Part shown: piece after piece, positions 63,179-64,000 of the stretch
How the letters are laid out: each line of letters starts with the position of its first letter
Numbering within the stretch: the first letter of the stretch is position 1
Notes under the pieces: generated by a model
Databases searched by the model: none
Told to the model about the DNA's origin: nothing
Seen by the model: only the letters and a program-made list of their open reading frames with translations
Assembly: GCF_013404075.1 (NCBI RefSeq)
Contig: NZ_JACBJQ010000001.1
Coordinates: forward strand, 1 to 64,000
Source: Mycolicibacterium vinylchloridicum
GTDB taxonomy: Bacteria; Actinomycetota; Actinomycetes; Mycobacteriales; Mycobacteriaceae
DNA: 64,000 bases
Direction of reading: 5' to 3'
Program-made: the position numbers and the translations under genes

Positions 63179-64000
63179 ACCTTCTCCTTCGACGGCGCCG
63201 GCTCCGGCGGGTCCGCCAACATCCGCTCGGTGAGCTTCTCGAACTCGCCGCCCCACCCGGAGTTGTCGGTGCGGGCCAAACCGCCCAGCTCGACGTTTAC
63301 CGTACCGGGCGGGTCAGCTGGGACTACCCCAAACCCCGGGTCGCTTCGCTCCTGCCCGCCGGTAATCCTCGCCCACACCCGACGGCGGCGCACAATCAGC
63401 GACACCAGCAACCCGCCCATCATGGACATCGCGAACACCAGCACCCACAGCTGGCCCGGATCGTGGGAGACCTGCAGGTTGACGAACGGGGTGGCGCCGT
63501 CGAAGCGCACCACGGTGCCGTCGTCGAGCGTGACCGCTTCGCCCTGGCGCAGGTTGGTGCGCTTGACCTTGGTCAGCCGCTTCTGCTCGATCAGGCGCGG
63601 GTCCAAGCTGAACAGCGACTGGGGTCGGCCGGTGTCCAGGCCTGTGTCGCCGCGGTAGATGTCGATGGCGACCGCGGGGTCGTTGGCCGCCGGAAAGCTC
63701 GACGAGAGCAGGGTGCCGTCGAGCTCGGCGGTGGGCGCGAACAAGCCCATGATCGCCAGTTGATGCTTGCGCCGCTCGGAGGCGTCGGGATACATGCCGC
63801 CGGGCGGGTCGACGCGGATCACGCCCGAGGACAGCAGCGTGCGTGGATCGTCGGGGCGCCATTGCAGCGTCTGGGTGCGCTGTTGGCCGTCTGGGAAGGT
63901 GACGGTGAACGTCGGGGCGTAGCCGTGACCCTGCAGGTACACCCGGTCACCGCCGATGCGCAGCGGATGGTTGACCTCGAGGCGGTAGGGGCGCCAGGTG
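63175..64000 (-). CDS. resB: Cytochrome c biogenesis protein ResB (5' end outside window)
   Basis: The frame is open from the right edge and ends at 63175, giving 275 visible residues. They form the extracytoplasmic beta-rich domain (GHGYAPTFTVTFPDGQ near the left of the visible part), a final transmembrane helix (LWVLVFAMSMMGGLLVSLIV-type, about 65 residues from the end) and a cytosolic tail. The N-terminal helices lie outside. Its stop is coupled to ccsB by GTGA. Counterpart of Rv0528. Confidence 0.93.
   Translation of the reverse strand, partial: TWRPYRLEVNHPLRIGGDRVYLQGHGYAPTFTVTFPDGQQRTQTLQWRPDDPRTLLSSGVIRVDPPGGMYPDASERRKHQLAIMGLFAPTAELDGTLLSSSFPAANDPAVAIDIYRGDTGLDTGRPQSLFSLDPRLIEQKRLTKVKRTNLRQGEAVTLDDGTVVRFDGATPFVNLQVSHDPGQLWVLVFAMSMMGGLLVSLIVRRRRVWARITGGQERSDPGFGVVPADPPGTVNVELGGLARTDNSGWGGEFEKLTERMLADPPEPAPSKEKV

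Noticed and set aside
1-64000. CRISPR arrays, prophage, rRNA operon or antiviral defence island
   Set aside because: No regularly spaced repeats, phage structural genes, rRNA sequence or recognised defence domains were seen on reading the window.

Overview
The window is high-GC actinobacterial chromosome. It contains mycolate-lineage signatures: MenJ, GrcC1, MgtA, FadD8, DUF3349, F420-dependent enzymes and an EspI-like MinD ATPase. Gene order follows the M. tuberculosis block Rv0566c to Rv0528 in inverted orientation, with several blocks inserted or exchanged. The host is therefore most likely a Mycobacterium, probably an environmental or fast-growing (Mycolicibacterium-type) species; this is inference from remembered gene order, and no search was run.

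Layout. 1-2.0 kb: the tail of an IS481-type transposase, a membrane diguanylate cyclase, tRNA-Tyr and the c-di-GMP-binding protein YajQ. 2-8.3 kb: a Baeyer-Villiger-type monooxygenase, GpsA, two secreted proteins, an MscS channel and HtpX, which has a SigE/SigH-type promoter. 8.4-19 kb: first menaquinone block (GrcC1, MenJ, MenG, MenD) with pyrrolidone peptidase, a phytoene-dehydrogenase-like enzyme, an SDR, mannosyltransferase MgtA and a DsbA-like lipoprotein. 19-26.7 kb: BpoC, two DJ-1/PfpI proteins (one a GlxA-type regulator), an F420-dependent PKR-like reductase, an amino-acid permease, a soluble Ser/Thr kinase, and an epimerase/TetR divergent pair with twin operators. 26.7-41.6 kb: second menaquinone block (MenC, MenB, MenE) with two acyl-CoA ligases, an MFS exporter, a HAD protein, a shortened Ddn-type protein, and the phosphate transporter PitA flanked by two DUF3349 paralogues. 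41.6-52.9 kb: alpha/beta hydrolase, F420/PPOX enzyme, adenylate cyclase-ATPase, GT-C-like membrane protein, then a tightly coupled five-gene operon (GT2, DUF2064, methyltransferase, haem/molybdenum oxidoreductase, membrane protein) divergent from a two-component system. 52.9-64 kb: nitronate-monooxygenase-like protein, AhpD/AhpC, GalE-type epimerase, MTA phosphorylase, MarR, a secreted protein, MenA, a MinD-like ATPase, and the cytochrome c maturation pair CcsB/ResB, with ResB running off the window.

The unifying theme is respiratory quinone supply. Most chorismate-to-menaquinone steps (MenD, MenC, MenE, MenB, MenA, MenG), side-chain synthesis (GrcC1) and MenJ tail reduction are present, close to cytochrome c biogenesis. 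MenF and a recognised MenH or MenI are not seen; two alpha/beta hydrolases beside menD and menE are MenH candidates.

The most notable non-coding signals are a KstR-type palindrome in front of fadD8, a tandem Pho-type box between pitA and a DUF3349 gene, twin TetR operators, a SigE-type htpX promoter, a two-tier bidirectional terminator, four convergent gene pairs whose TAG stops share one CTAG, and eight GTGA start/stop overlaps. No CRISPR array, rRNA operon or prophage was seen. I found no wholly new defence-type system; the least explained unit is the 46.8-52.2 kb operon plus two-component pair.
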